From NCBI GenBank assembly GCA_007922225.1, contig ML680046.1, forward strand, positions 482,660-546,659: a stretch of DNA of 64,000 nucleotides. The letters run 5' to 3'. The position numbers were made by a program, and so were the translations under genes. Under the pieces are notes generated by a model. That model was given only the letters and a program-made list of their open reading frames with translations. It searched no databases and was not told the DNA's origin. The stretch is from Emydura subglobosa. Its lineage: Eukaryota > Chordata > Testudines > Chelidae. Below are positions 22,086-34,679 of the stretch, piece after piece (the first letter of the stretch is position 1; each line of letters starts with the position of its first letter).

Positions 22086-23938
22086 ATAATAATCACTTAG
22101 CTACTGACCTTACCAGTTCTTGAGCCTTAACTTTTTTTTTTTTTAAAAGGTGTTTGATACCCTTTGATGAAGGGAACCAAAGAGTGGGCAGAGTTTATTT
22201 TTCGGAGCAGACATTTGTACCCTCTGCACACTTCATCGCTGGGCAGAGAGATAAGCCTATGTTCTCTGTGCACTGAGCATGGATTTTCTCATTTCAGTCC
22301 TACATCATTCACTGCTTGCTACCTGCAAAATTATCTGATGCTGTCAGGGCATAAGGATACAGTGGCCACAGATTTCACTAACAGCAGGAACCTCACAAAT
22401 TGTGGGCCCCATTTCGTAGCCCAGCATGCATGAAAGTTCATTTGGAGGGAAGAGGAGCTCCTTGCATAGTGTCACGGTAGGACGATTTCCAGTATTGTAC
22501 TAAAGTTACTGCTCTATAAAAGAAAGCATATACATGATATAGTGTGTTGTGATTTCAGTGGAAATAATTCACTCCAGGCTGAGTGACCCAGTCAGTGAAT
22601 ATGGTACATAATTCACCTCACAAATCAACTATCCAGTTCGTATGGCCTGTCAGAGTGCTTTTAATTTTGTGCGTACTGTGTGATGTTACTGTGTGCAAGT
22701 CAGAAAATCAATGTCTCGTGCAATTCTTTGAAGTTAACGGACAGATCCCCAACTTGTGTAAATTGGTGTAGACCTATTCAATGTGTAATTGTTTAACATC
22801 TCTATTTTTGCCACCTTTAAATTACAACAAAGAGACTCAATAAATTTACATGGATTGATTCTGCTATCCAAATATCCTGTTTGTTAACCATGGAAGTCAT
22901 TGTAGTTTCATGCTGGTACGAGATCCGAATTGAAATAGCTAAGCAAACTATTCTAAATCTGATTCTTACTGATGTTTCTCCCTTACCCCAAGGTATCTCT
23001 GGCTAAAACCTTGTGGCATTACTAGCTCTTTGGGTAATATCTCTGGATTTCCTCTCTGCTAGTTCCTGTCCAGAGCTACCAAGTTTGAGCTCATGAAAAT
23101 TCACAGCAATTTGTTGGGTATCCGTAGCAAGTTTTTTGTTGTTGTTAAATTACCCATTTTGCATTGAGTACAATGGGACAAATTTAGTTTGGAGATAAGC
23201 AATTCAAGTCCAATATAATTAAGTAGGAGTTGCATTGATTATACCAAAGGTGAAATCTATTCCATGCATTTAAAGACGCTTAATTTTAAGCAGATGAGTA
23301 GTTGACTGAAATAAAAGGGGACATTCATATGCTTAAAGTTAAGCAATGTGCATGAGTGTTAACAGGATTGGAGACAGTTTATATTTTAGTAAATGACAAA
23401 AGAGTAGTAAATTCTTAGTGCCTGTGCTTTTAACCTCATACAGTGTTAATCAGAACAAGGAATAGAATTATGGGGCCTGGTCCAAAGCACACTGATGTCA
23501 ACAGGAGTCTGCTCATTGTCTTCAACAGACTTTTTATGAGGCTCCAAACTAATGCTGGGATGCAAGATAACTCTGAGTTTAGGGCTTTAAACCAAAGAAT
23601 TGTAGAAAAACATTGTACGCCTCTGACCTTGAATCATCATCATGTTGCATTCTTCAATCAACTGTGTATTCAGGCCACATCTGGGAGAAACTGTTTTATT
23701 TATATCAATTGATCCTGGATTATTGCAAAACATTCTGACCTTATTCAGAACACGTTTAATGAGGAACATTTTAATATACTTAGTGATCTAGATTGAGAGA
23801 GGTTAGGCAAGCATTGCAGAAACAATTTGTTCTTTCATTAAATATTAAAAACATCTATGCCTTTTTAATAAAGTCAGAGCATAACTTTATTAGGTATTGG
23901 TTGGTTTATGAAATTTGAAGGAGTTTATCATTCAAACA
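22086..23938. other. Unassigned stretch with one small fold-back
   Basis: AT-rich non-coding DNA. At about 23473-23535, 'ggcctggtccaaagcacact' and 'ttcaacagacttttt' resemble the hairpins at 26755 and 63021. Frames 22164-22433 and 23443-23712 have no domain. Confidence 0.45.
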
Positions 23939-26632
23939 GTCATAGAATCATAGAAGATTAGGGTTGGAAGGAACCTCAGGAGTTCATCTAGTCCAACCCT
24001 CTGCTCAAAGCAGGACCAACCCCAACTAAATCATCCCAGACAGAGCTTTGTTAAGCCGCACCTTAAAAACCTCTAAGAATGGAGATTCCACCACCACCCA
24101 TTCCAGTGCTTCACCACCCTCCTAGTGAATTTTTTTCCCCTAATATCCAACCTAGACCCCCCCCACTGTAACTTGAGACCATTGCTCCTTGTTCTGTCAG
24201 CTGCCACCGCTGAGAGCAGCCTAGTTCCATCCTCCCCGGAGCCCCCTTTCAGGTAGTTGAAGGCTGCTATCAAATCCTGCCTCACTCATCTCTTCTGCAG
24301 AGTAAACAAGCCCAGTTCCCTCAGTATCTCCTCATAAGTCACATGCCCCAGCCCCCTAATCATTTTCATTGCTCTCTGCTGAACTCTCTCCAATTTGTCC
24401 ACATCCCTCCTGTAGTCGGGGGCCTCAAACTGGACACAATCTAGATGTGGCCTCAGAAGTGCCTAATAGAGGGAAATAATCACTTCCCTCAATCTGCTGG
24501 CAATGCTCCTACTAATGCAGCCCAATATGCTATTAGCCTTCTTGGCAACCAGGGCACACTGCTGATACATATCCAGCTTCTTATCCACTGTAACCCCCAG
24601 GTCCTTTTCTGCAGAACTGCTGCCTAGCCAGTTGGTCCCCAGTCTGTAGCTGTGTATGGGATTCTTCCGTCCTAAGTGCAGGACTCTATACTTCTCCTTG
24701 TTGAACCTCATCAGATTTCTTTTGGCCCAATCCTCCAATTTGTCTAAGTCTGTATCCTCTCCCTACCCTCCAGTGTATCTATGACTTCCCCCAGCTTAGT
24801 GTCATCTGTGAACTTGCTGAAGTGCAATGCATGCCATCCTCCAGATCATTAATGAAGATGTTGAACAAAATCGGCCCCAGGACCAACCCCTGGGGCACTC
24901 CGCTTGTTACCGGCTGCTAACTAGACATCGAGCTATTAAGCCTGGAGATCCAGACAGCCTTCTATCCACCTTATAGTTCATTCATCAACCCCACACTTTA
25001 ACTTGCTGGCAAGAATACAAAAGCTTTGCTAAAGTCAAGATATATCATATCCACCGCTTTCCACACATCCACAGAGCCAGTCATCTTCTCATAGAAGGCA
25101 ATCATGTTGATCAGCCATGACTTGCCCTTGGTGAATCCATGCTGACTGTTCCTGATCACCTTCCTCTCTTCCAAGTGCTTCAAAATTGATTCCTTGGTGA
25201 CCTGCTCCATGATTCTTCCAGGGACTGAGGTGAAGCTGACTGGTCTGTAGTTCCCCAGATCCTCCTCCTTCCTTTTATTTAAAGGTGGGCACTATATTTG
25301 CCTTTTTCCAATTGTGTGGGATCTCCCCCGATCATCATGAGTTTTCAGATATAACTGCCACTGGCTCTGCAATCACTTCAGCCAACTCCCTCAACACCCT
25401 TGGACGCAGTGCATCCAGCCCCATAGACTTGTGCATGTCCAGCCTGTCTAAATAGTCCTGAGCCTTCTCTTTCACCACTGAAGGCTGCTCACCTTCTCCC
25501 CACGTTGTGCTGCCCCATGCAGTAGTCTGACGCTGACCTGGTCTGTGAAGACAGAGGCAAATAAAGAATTGAGTACTTCAGCCTTTTCCACATCATCCAT
25601 CACTAGATCGCCTCCCCCATTCAGTAAGGGGGCCACACTTTCCCTGACCTTCTTCTTGTTGGTAACATACCTGTAGAAATCCTTCTTGTTACCCTTCACG
25701 TCCTTTGCTATCTGCAACTCCAGTTGTGCTTCGGCCTTCCTGATTTCACCTGCATGCTCAAGCAGTATTTTTATACTCCTCCCTAGTCATCTGACCAAGC
25801 TTCCACTTCTTGTAAGCTTCCTTTTTGTGTTTAAGCTTTCCAAAGGTTTCTCTGTTAAGCTAAGGTGGTCGCTTGCCATATTTGCTATTCTTTCTGCACA
25901 TCGGGATGGTTTGTTCCTGTGCCATCAATCAGGTTTCTTTAAAGCACAGCCAGCTCTCCTGGACTCCTGTCCCCCCTCATATAACCTCCCAGGGGATCTT
26001 GTCCACCAGTTTCACAAGGGTGTCAAAGTCTGCTTTTCTGAAGTCCAAGTTTGTATTCTGCTGCTCTCCTTTCTTCCTTTTGTCAGCATTGTGAACTCGA
26101 CCATCTCATGGTTACTTCTGCCCAGGTTTCCATCCACTTCTACTTACCCTACCTATTCTTCTCTGTATGTGAGCAGCAGGTCAAGAGGAGCACGGCCCCT
26201 ATTTGGTTCCTCCAGCACTTGCACCCGGAAGTTGCCCCCAACACTCTCCAAAAACTCTTTGGATTGCCTGTGCACTGCTGTATTGCTCTCCCAGTAGATG
26301 TCAGGGTGATTGAAGTCCCCCATGAGAACCAGGGCCTGTGATCTAGAAACTTCTGTTAGTTGTTTGAGGAAACCTTGTCTACCTCATCTTTCTGATCTGG
26401 TGGTCTATAACACCACATCACCAGCCCTGTTGCTCTCTCCTCTAATCTTAACCCAGAGACTCTCAACAGGATTTTCCCTTGTTTCACACTGGAGCTCTGA
26501 GCAGTCATATTGCTCTCTTACATAAGGTGCAACTCCTCCACATTTTCTCCCCTACCGTCTTTCCTGAACAGTTTATACCCATCCATGACTGTGCATGTGA
26601 GTTACCCCATCAAGTGTCTGTTATTCAAATCA
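23939..26632 (-). mobile_element. CR1 LINE, 2.7 kb, EN to 3' end
   Basis: The longest CR1 in the window. From the tail at 23939 (catagaatcatagaagatta) it reads antisense through 3'UTR, RT and endonuclease. Recognisable minus-strand pieces are the C-terminus (24073-24285), the connection region (24463-24738), an RT N-terminal part with LDFSKAF (24998-25210), the linker (25472-25717, [17 protein letters not shown]) and endonuclease blocks with GDFNHPDIYWES (about 26290-26330) and DGYKLFRKDGRGEN (about 26545-26590). Stops and frameshifts separate the pieces. It is 5'-truncated within the endonuclease, with an approximate right end. Confidence 0.85.
24463..25717 (-). pseudogene. CR1 ORF2 (RT region) remnant
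   Basis: Coding debris of CR1 ORF2, read right to left. 25472-25717 carries the linker before RT, ending in [11 protein letters not shown]. 24998-25210 carries 'KAVDMIYLDFSKAF' (RT block with the first catalytic Asp), preceded by '[12 protein letters not shown]'. 24463-24738 carries '[17 protein letters not shown]' and 'ADKDLGV'-like sequence. The catalytic ADD block near 24800 is in a broken frame. Several frameshifts mean no functional protein. The long plus-strand frame at 25686-26297 is the antisense shadow of the linker and endonuclease. Confidence 0.8.
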
Positions 26633-26754
26633 CATCATAATGATTTACTTTTGTATATTTGGGAACCAAAATAAGGAGCACAAGAGAGAGAAAATTGCTG
26701 ATGGAAAAATAAACACAATGGGGCTTATTCTCTTTGCATATACAACATTAAAAT

Positions 26755-26824
26755 GGCATAATCCAAAGGCCACTGACATCAATGGGAATTTTTCAGTAGA
26801 CTCCCAGGGGCTCTGGATTATGCC
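26755..26824. repeat. Small fold-back (MITE-like hairpin)
   Basis: Arms GGCATAATCC and GGATTATGCC are perfectly complementary and close a 70-nt unit with further internal pairing (ccaaaggcc against ggggctctgg, imperfect). It is similar in layout to 63021-63084 and 23473-23535. Confidence 0.6.
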
Positions 26825-27419
26825 TAAATGAGAGGAGTAGTTCACAGAAATCAGTGGTGATACACTGGGTCTGATTCCCTATGTCCTTGCAAATAGTGGT
26901 TGCATCCGTGCAAAGGGGGTGCAAAATGCTTGCAAATCAAAATGGCAGTTTAACACTCCCTTTGCACAGATTTAAATGGCCACATGGCAACGAGGAATCA
27001 GGCCCAAAGAGTATGTAAAAGGGGAATTGGTCTCAGTGCCATTTCACCAATGTAAAACAGGTATTTATTAGATGGAAACCATGAGGCCTGATTCTGCTCT
27101 TATACTCAGTTTACTCCATCGTGTTCAATTGAATTAAAGAACTAAGGAACATGGATAAGGCCCTCACTTGGACCAGTTTACCTTCTGTGGGTGAGGATTT
27201 CTTCTTTTCCATCCCTAGAAACAACTCGGGCATAACTTAAATATGTTACTGATTTTAAACTACATTTCCACTTGGAAAACAAATCACAGATGAATTTATA
27301 TGACAGAACAAAAAAAACTGTTCAGCTTAACTACAGTAGTTTTGCCAGTTACAAAAATAACTCCAGGGAGTTTGAAGAACCTCAGACTTCACCTACCTGG
27401 TAGCTGCACCATCTTTCCC
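26825..27419. other. Unassigned non-coding stretch
   Basis: Nothing recognised apart from diverged 'gcctgattctgctcttatac'-type motifs near 27085-27110, common in fold-back repeats. Confidence 0.4.
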
Positions 27420-29460
27420 ACAAGTTCTATATAACAGAATGGCTTGCCCCTTTAAGGATGGGAAGCCTGGCACTTAGTTAGCTCTGTCCTGCTACACCTG
27501 TGCTGGTTGTTGGACTTAAAAGGAAAAAAAAAAACACCAGTTGGGTGCTGGCTGGGAAGAAGAGCAGATAGATGTAGGGCAAGAAAGGGTAGGAAGCTTG
27601 TGGAAGTTGGGCGTGGGGAGCCCAATGACTAAAGCTGGCATGCCTAGGCCAGGAGGAATTTGGTGAGGCCAGATTTGGGCAAGCGCATAATGACTGAGCC
27701 CAAGAGGAGCCAGAGGCTTGTGAGCTGGACTATAGCTCAGGGACCAAGGAGGAAAGCCCAGCATCTGAGGGTTGGCTGGGTGGGGGAGCTGACAGGCTGA
27801 TCTGTAAGGAGCTATGGATCTAGAAGCAGGGTTTGCAGATCCCCTGTGCAGTAACCACCTCCACATCACCATCTCCAGCACTGGCAGGAGAAAAACTCAG
27901 CAAACCTCAGGTCATAGACATGCCACCCATGGAGATCCCACTTGACAGGACATTCTTGATTAGTCTGGACATCTTACTTAATCCGGAGGAGGGCACAGGA
28001 AGTTTGTTCATGCAGTGAGGTGGAATCCCAGAAAGCTGCTGCTATGGACCCTGCTTCCTTGTGTTGCGCCTGATCCCTGGTGCCTGATCTTGGCTTTACC
28101 TCCTGTCTCTGATACCTGGCTTCTGACTCTACCTTGTCCTCTGCTTCTCAGGCAAGGAGTGTCTTCGGTGCCCCCCTTTCCATTTGTTAAACTTTTGAAT
28201 ACCTTATTTTTAATTTAATTTGTAGCCCATTTCATAATACTGATGCATGATTTGCATGCATGGTTTATCCCTGTCATATAAGACAATACATTTGCATGCT
28301 AGGACCTGTAAATCTGCATTTATTCATGCCATAAATAAGCAAATAAAATTTTGTTTCCTCTAGGTTAATAGAAACTTTTTAATTTTAAGAATAACTGAAA
28401 TGTACTAGCATCAAGAAATTGAACTCTGCACCAACACTGGGTGGACCAGTATTAAATAGTGTTACAGTAGGTGAAAGCCTTAGAATGTTAATGCTAGTGG
28501 TTTAGTTCAAAAGGTCGCTTTTTTCACCTTTGCCCCCACGAACTCAAGCACAGTGTCAGAGAACCAAAGACTGGCCAATGGCATTTTCAAGTGATAAAAC
28601 AGAAAGCAATGTCAGTTTCTCATCAGCCATCATTGATCCAAGATCTTTTTGATGAGCCTGAGTTTCGGAAAGCTGCGCTCACCACTCCTGACTCTGACTG
28701 GCAGCATAAGCAGAATAATTTTATTTCAAACATTCTATTTTCCCTTTTGTCATTAGCAACAAAATCAGCACCCCGAGCCCGGCGCCCACCCAAGCCCAGC
28801 ACCCCAGGCGGTAGCCTGGGTCACATGCCCCTAAATCCGGCTCTGGACCTCGGCATTAAGCTCCTGGCGCTGACACCTGGTTTCTGACTTGGTATCGTTT
28901 TCTACTTCTGACTCCTGGATTCTGACTCTGGATCATTGAACTATTCTAATTCCTGACATCTGGAATGAGGCAGACCGCCCATGACCTGGCCCTCATGTGA
29001 TCCGATGTGAGGCTAGAAGAGAGGCTTGAGCGAGGAACTGGCTGAAGGGTCCGGCTTGTCAGAGGCCCTTGCAAGGAGGGTAGATCTGACCCAGATCACT
29101 AAGTAGACTGGAGCCCAGGAGCTTGTGGCTGAGACAGGCTGATGAAGCTGAGAGGCTGCCTATAAGGACGGGGACTGAAGGCTGTTTTGATGTTTTTGGA
29201 ATTGAACTAAGATTCTGCTGACCTAGAAGATTTTGTACTGTCTAAAGTGGTGAGTCTGGAGAGTCAGGTTACAGTTAGCTAAAGAGCATGGTGGGGAAAC
29301 TGAGGCAGAGGTGTTGAAATGCTGGGATTTGCCCGGGTGGAGTGCTCCTGGGTGTTGTCATGTACATGCTGCCTTTGGAAAAGCATATTTTATAGAATGT
29401 GGTGCAGAAAAGCATTGACACTAGCCCTGATTCTGAAGAAGGCTCCGGCAGGAACATGCT
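27420..29460. repeat. Unclassified repeat debris
   Basis: Blocks at 28050-28150 and 28860-28940 (cctggcttctgactctacc-like) resemble each other and 19780-19850. 29090-29270 has composition and phrases like an LTR leader. A GC-rich insert lies at 28770-28855. Frames at 27516-27881, 28015-28218 and 28591-28887 have no domain. I suspect decayed LTR-element sequence but could not find paired ends. Confidence 0.3.
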
Positions 29461-30407
29461 TTGCTAGGTTCTGGTCTCACTTGCACTGATCTGAATAACT
29501 CCATTGGAGTTCATGAAGTTATTCCAGGTTTACAACAGTGTTACTGAGAGCAGAGAGGGGCAAGTCTCCATCCCCTATTGATTCTCTGCACTTAAATTCC
29601 TCTGATTTTTGTTTTGTCTGCTATTTCTCCTTTCACTGAAGGCCTGACCCTACAAAGGGTCCAGTGCCTTTCCTGTGAACCTGCCATGCTTGGTAATTGT
29701 CAGAATTACAGAAACTGAAATATTCAGGCCTTTGATGTGGTGGTTTTATTTTCTATGGGTGCTTAAAAGGGCTGCAAAAGAGGACATTTAAATGAAGAGT
29801 TCCCTTTGCATTTAGTGGGCTGTAAAAGCAGTACGCTAAGGTTGCCAACATATCCCCAGACAAAATTTCAAAACTGCTTCTTAAAACATAAAGTGACTCT
29901 GTGGTCTGGCTAATAAAAGGCATAAATAAATGGTTCCATAAGCATTGTCTGCCAGACTTGGAGGAAAGATTTACTCTCTTGAGAGAAGTAACACAACAAA
30001 ATATGTCTTGAGAAGTAATTAAATAGCTGTAATTTATCTGCCCAATACCTATTTAAAATTTTATTCAGGGCTTCATTTGGAACTGACAATCTGGCATTCA
30101 CTTTGAAACCTCCTGAGAACACACACTCCTGAACTGGAACTTGAGGTCTGATGCTATCTTCATGGCAATCTCCTAGCAACTGCTCCCACCTGCCCATGGA
30201 CCTGGAACCTTGCATATGGTGGAGTGTTGGGCCAGAGTCCCTTCTGCTCATGAGTGCTGCTTGGTTCAGGAGAGGGGGTGAAGAGCTCCTGGAAGCTGAT
30301 TACAAATCCCTGATTCCTACGGCTGGCTCCAACCTTGACATGACTCAAGTGCTGTCGGGCTGCTGCTGACATAGGGTTCTTAATGACCACTGTGTATGAG
30401 TGTAGTG
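29461..30407. other. Unassigned stretch
   Basis: Contains a short palindrome near 29490-29520 (gaataactccattggagttc and 'agttattc'). Otherwise no recognised repeat or gene. Frames at 29910-30390 have no domain. Confidence 0.45.
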
Positions 30408-30563
30408 TGTGGAGGGACTATACACTTCCTGGTCCTTCATAGTTACTAGAGAGGACCAGGATGAGTTACAGTCAAGAACTTAATCAACATGGGAACTTCC
30501 TGGTCAGAAAGTTCTCTACTTGCTTCTTAAGGCATGGCTCTTAGTCTATGTCCTCTCACTTCA
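30408..30563 (+). repeat. 5' LTR of the Gypsy-type element
   Basis: A 156-bp LTR beginning TGTGGAGGGACTATAC and ending CTCACTTCA. It shares 'agagaggaccaggatg' and 'gggaacttcc' with the 3' copy. Short LTRs of this size fit Ty3/Gypsy-type elements. Confidence 0.88.
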
Positions 30564-30585
30564 TGGTGCCAGAATTGACTGAATC
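30564..30585 (+). promoter_or_regulatory. Primer-binding-site-like sequence
   Basis: TGGTGCCAGAATTG starts immediately after the 5' LTR. TGG pairs with the CCA end of a tRNA primer. The tRNA identity was not determined. Confidence 0.65.
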
Positions 30586-30882
30586 CTGGTGTCTAAAGAA
30601 GGAGGGATGGAAGAAAAGATGACCTCCCAGCTTGCCAGAGGAGTGAGTGAGCTTGTGGGGAAAGTGGAAAAATCAGGTAGAAGAGCTGTGAAAGCTGCAG
30701 CAGGAAGGAGGCACATCCCTGTCTCCGCACAGCAATGGAGACCATAGTGGAAATGGCTCTATTACAGAAGTTTGATTTTTGGCAACTCAGCTGACCCTAC
30801 TGGATCTGTAGATCTGAGTGATAGCAGAGGGCTTCTGGTTTAACAAAGAAAGCACAAGAAAACTAGGTAAATGCCCTGATGT

Positions 30883-31510
30883 TTGCCATGGCTGATGCTG
30901 CTGATTATATCCTGCATGCCCTACCCCTTACTGATGATGAAGAGAGAATATTCCAAAGTGAAAAAAGCTTTTAATACACAGACATCATATCTGAAAGGGG
31001 CAAATATAATAGGAGATGCCAGGAAAAAGGGGAAACAGCTCAGACTTTTATTACGGCAGTTAGTCTTTCTGAACACTACAAATATGGAATGTGAAAAGAA
31101 GAACTAATAAGCGACAGGATAGTTGTTGGTATAAGACACCAATTTATCAGTGCAGCTACAGTTAGACCCAGATCTCATGCTAGCAAAAGCTATAGCAAAA
31201 GGAAGAAAACTATGAAGAAACAGCATGATTTACGTGTTAACAACATTGGGGAGACTGCATCTGACACAGTAAACAGAAAATTCACAAATGTGAAAGGAGC
31301 AGGCAGGCCAAATTTATAACATAATAACAGTGCACAGCTAGAGAGTGAGAGACTGAAGAACTGAATAAATAGGAGGGAAGCTTGGAAAAAACTGTAGAAG
31401 ATGTGGTGAGACATCAAGCCACAGCTGGCAACAATTTTCCAGCAAAAGAAGCAGAATGTAGGAGATGCTATGAATCGGAACATTTTGCAATAGCATGCAG
31501 GTCACCAAGA
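30883..31510 (+). pseudogene. Gypsy-type gag remnant with zinc knuckle
   Basis: The capsid/nucleocapsid part of the retrotransposon, split over several frames. The frame around 31107-31136 gives ISDRIVVGIR, a motif I know from gag-like proteins of vertebrate Gypsy elements. A CCHC zinc knuckle (C-X2-C-X4-H-X4-C; AECRRCYESEHFAIAC) lies at about 31452-31499 with correct spacing. Stops are frequent between 30950 and 31380. In a live element this protein would package RNA in cytoplasmic particles; here it is non-functional. The nominal ATG at 30883 is out of the main gag frame. Confidence 0.75.
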
Positions 31511-31621
31511 GCAGTAGAAACAATCCAAGGGGAGTGTTGTCATCAGATGACAACGGGTTCATCCTTGTAGGGACTATATCCTCAATAGAAAAGAGAATAC
31601 ATTGGCAGACAAGCATGAATC

Positions 31622-32610
31622 TAAAACCTTAAATTTAAAACTGATACTGGCTCAGCAGTTACTGCAATGCCCTCCCCCTGCTCCCCCAGAAAAAAAATAT
31701 TATTAGTGACTCTGGGGTGGAGATCTGCAATGACCAGATAAGATTCTATGTGTGGCTGGTAACACTACCCTAGATGTTTTGGGGCATTCCTTGGGAAACT
31801 GGAAAAAGTATGTAAAGTTCTTCATCAAATAACATATGTAATAGGGTTGCCAGCAATACAAGGATTACACCTCGTAGAGAAACTGGAATGCACAAAGTGC
31901 AAGAAAACAAGTTATACAGGAGATCTAGGGCTAGGAAAGCTGTCAGAGGAGCACAAAATAATTCTGGTGCCATCAATGATTCCCTTTGCTCTCATAGTCC
32001 CACACCTCCTCCCTATACCCTTGCGATGGAAAGTCAAAGAAGAATGAAACAGAATGAAAGATATGGGAGTTATGTCCTAGATATAAGAACCCACTGCCTG
32101 ATGTGTGTGGATGACTGTAGTACCAAATCCCAATAGCAAAATCCAGATTTGTGTGGACCTTACACAATTTAGAGAAAGATATCTGCTTCCCTCAGTTGAC
32201 CAGGTATTACCTCAGTTCCCAGAAGCCAAAATCTTCTCAAAGTGAGAGATTACAGCAAGCATCCGGCAAATCACCCTTGCTAAAGAATATATATGTTTAA
32301 CTACATTAAATACATAGGATGATATGGTTTCAATTGTCTCTGATTCGGTATATTTTCAGCACCAGAACATTTCCAAGAGAGAATCTCTCAGATCACGTCA
32401 GGTTTGCCTGGCATTCTTTGCTATACAGATGATGTGTTATATGGTAGAGATAAAAATGAACATGATGAGTGACTACTTGCAATTTTGAGATGCTTCCAAT
32501 AAGCGGGCCTCACTCTGAATGAGAAATATGAATTTGGAAAGGACCAAATAACATTTGTAGGACACATAATTAGCAACCAGGGGTTTCAGATGGATACAGA
32601 CAAACTGAAG
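31622..32610 (+). pseudogene. Gypsy-type protease and RT remnant
   Basis: The protease active-site motif DTGSA is at 31643-31657, following the gag zinc knuckle as expected. The RT catalytic block reads YTDDVLYG, with YTDD at 32422-32433, and is followed by 'GLTLNEKYEFGKDQI' and 'FVGHIIS'. In the family these copy element RNA into DNA. Several in-frame stops occur, for example between 32280 and 32500, and part of the N-terminal RT seems lost. The frame changes between protease and RT. Confidence 0.8.
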
Positions 32611-32812
32611 GCATTACTCACCTTATCCGAACCCCACCATGTTTTTGTTGGAAGAAGCTTCCTGGGCATAACAAATCATTTTGGGAAATTAACATATTTA
32701 GCACATCTAACGAAGCCCTTAAGAGGTCTCCTTAATGGTCACAATATGTGGAACTGTTGCAGTCCACAACAAAAAGAATGTAATAAAATGAAAACTGATA
32801 TCTTCACCTGTT

Positions 32813-33130
32813 TTGGCACAATATTTTGTACACTATCCAACAACAATAGCAGCGGATGTATCTTCATATGGTTTAGGAGCAGGGCTCACAGAAAAGCAGC
32901 CAGAAGGAGAACAGAGACTTGTTGCATTCATATCAAGGAGCCTCACAGAAACCAAGCAGCAGTATACTCAAGTGGAAAAGAAAGCTCTCGCAGTCACCTG
33001 GGGCTGGGAACAGCTCAGTGAGTATCTGTTTGGCTTGAATTTTAAGATAGAAAGAGACCACAAGTCATAAGCGGCATTTTTGGGTTCAAAACCACTGGAT
33101 GACCTTCCACTGAAGCTACAAAGATTTCAG
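32813..33130 (+). pseudogene. Gypsy-type RNase H remnant
   Basis: The open piece 32813-33070 reads as RNase H of a Ty3/Gypsy pol: 'ADVSSYGLGAGL' (first catalytic Asp), 'RLVAFISRSLTETKQQYTQV' (with the second acidic position as ETKQQY) and 'EKKALAVTWGWEQLSEYLFG'. A stop follows 'IERDHKS' at 33068-33070, so the last catalytic Asp is just retained. The domain removes the RNA strand after reverse transcription. The first ATG is internal and not a real start. A +1 partner frame, 32590-33021, is the upstream RT end that shifts out of register. Confidence 0.82.
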
Positions 33131-33469
33131 CTATAGCTGATGCAATTTTCCTTCAACACTGAACACAAAAAAGCACTAACAGCAGCTTTCACTGCTGCTA
33201 GAACCCCAATTAAGCCGCTATTAACAGAAGAAGAGGCTTTAGAGAAAGCTGTCAAAATCTACGTTGACCTTGTTCTGGCAGCAATGCCAGCATCTGCCAG
33301 CCAACTTCTGTAAATTAAGGATGAGCATCTAAACTTTTCTTTTTTTTTTTTTAAAGAATAACACTTGCCAGAAATAGACTCAGTTCCACCAAAGAGGGTG
33401 GAGTTGAAGAAGGCAACTTCCAACAGACCTATAACCATACTGGGAGGATTAAAATGACCATCATATGGG

Positions 33470-34140
33470 TGATGGCCTGCTTCTGAAAGGAGGGCATATT
33501 CCTATCTCTACGATACTTCAGAAAGAGAGATGCTCCAAAATCCATGACTGATACCAGGTTATAAACAAGTGCAGAGCATGAGCACAACAGTTCATATGGT
33601 GGCTCAGTTTGAGTAGGCAAATTCAAACCTTAGTAGAAGGCTGTGATATATATAACAAGAGAAGGAAAAAATATCACCAGAGCCATTGCTCTCTACAAAG
33701 CTATCAGACATTGGCAGTGGGTAGCTGCAGATTTATTTTTCTGGGAAAGACACACATACATTATTGTAGACTATTACTTCTCCAGATATATTGACTTCGC
33801 TATACTTACACAAACTTCGTCATAAACTAAAGTCACTATTTACAAGACAGACTTCCTGAAGTCCTCACATATGATAATGGGCCTCAAATTACCTGTGAAA
33901 CATTCCAAGCATTTGCACAGGACTTTGACTTTGAACATCAGACCAGTAGTTCACATTACTCCCAGAGCAACAGAAAGAAGAGAGCAGTGCATACTGTAAA
34001 AAGATTTCTGCAAAAATCAGCGGACTCATATAAAGCATCCCTTGCATATTGGTCAACCCTGCTTGCATCTGGACTATCTTCAGCAGAACTTCTGGTGGAA
34101 GATGACTTAGGATGCATTTACCTGTGTACAGCTTAAACCT
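33470..34140 (+). pseudogene. Gypsy-type integrase remnant
   Basis: The region begins with 'DGLLLKGGHIPI' and a degraded zinc-binding domain (about 33472-33650), then the catalytic core. The first Asp lies in 'VAADLFFWERHTYIIVDYYF' (codon 33730-33732). The second Asp lies in 'DNGPQITCETFQAFAQ' (codon 33873-33875). The third catalytic Glu is not visible where expected, near 33970, because of local sequence damage. At least two frameshifts split the domain. It is an element gene, not a host integrase-derived gene, since it lies between this element's own LTRs. Confidence 0.8.
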
Positions 34141-34665
34141 AAGTGGCCCAACCTGAGGGAATTTCAAGGACAGGATGAGGAAATAAAAAACTAACAACAA
34201 AATGTCAGTGTTTTTGGCACAGAACAAAAGCACTACCTGACCTGAAACCAGGCAACAAAGTTTGGCTTAAAAGCTCCCGGACTTTTGGAAGCATTCGGAA
34301 TTTGGCAGAAACTCCCATATCTTACCTAGTAGAGAATCCAAAAGAACTTCTCTGGAGGAATCTGATTCATGGGCAGAATTTCCCAACACAACAAAGAGAG
34401 GGTCTGGGACCTACATGTACTCAGTCAGGAAGTGGGCCCCCTCCACAGGGAACTCCATGCACAAACTCAACAGAAATGAGAACATGATCTGGAAGGTTGA
34501 TGAGACCCCCTCAAAGACTGGATCTTTAAAATAATACTCAAGACCATTTAGATGCAATGGATCAGAGAACATAGCAGTATAATTAGATTTAAGGAATTTG
34601 AAGTTTATTTTGAACTGTTAAGTGTATATTCTCCGGTTTATAATTTAAGTTTTTATCTTGTATTA

Positions 34666-34679
34666 TAAAGAAAGGGAGT
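34666..34679 (+). promoter_or_regulatory. Polypurine tract of the Gypsy-type element
   Basis: The purine run 'aaagaaagggag' directly precedes the 3' LTR, where plus-strand DNA synthesis is primed in LTR elements. Confidence 0.7.

Noticed and set aside
25686..26297. 203-codon plus-strand open frame, among the longest in the window
   Set aside because: It is antisense to a minus-strand CR1 (linker and endonuclease). The minus strand carries the real motifs.
32590..33070. Overlapping frames as a domesticated Gypsy-derived gene
   Set aside because: They lie between the element's own LTRs, are broken by stops, and show no intron-like or start-codon structure.
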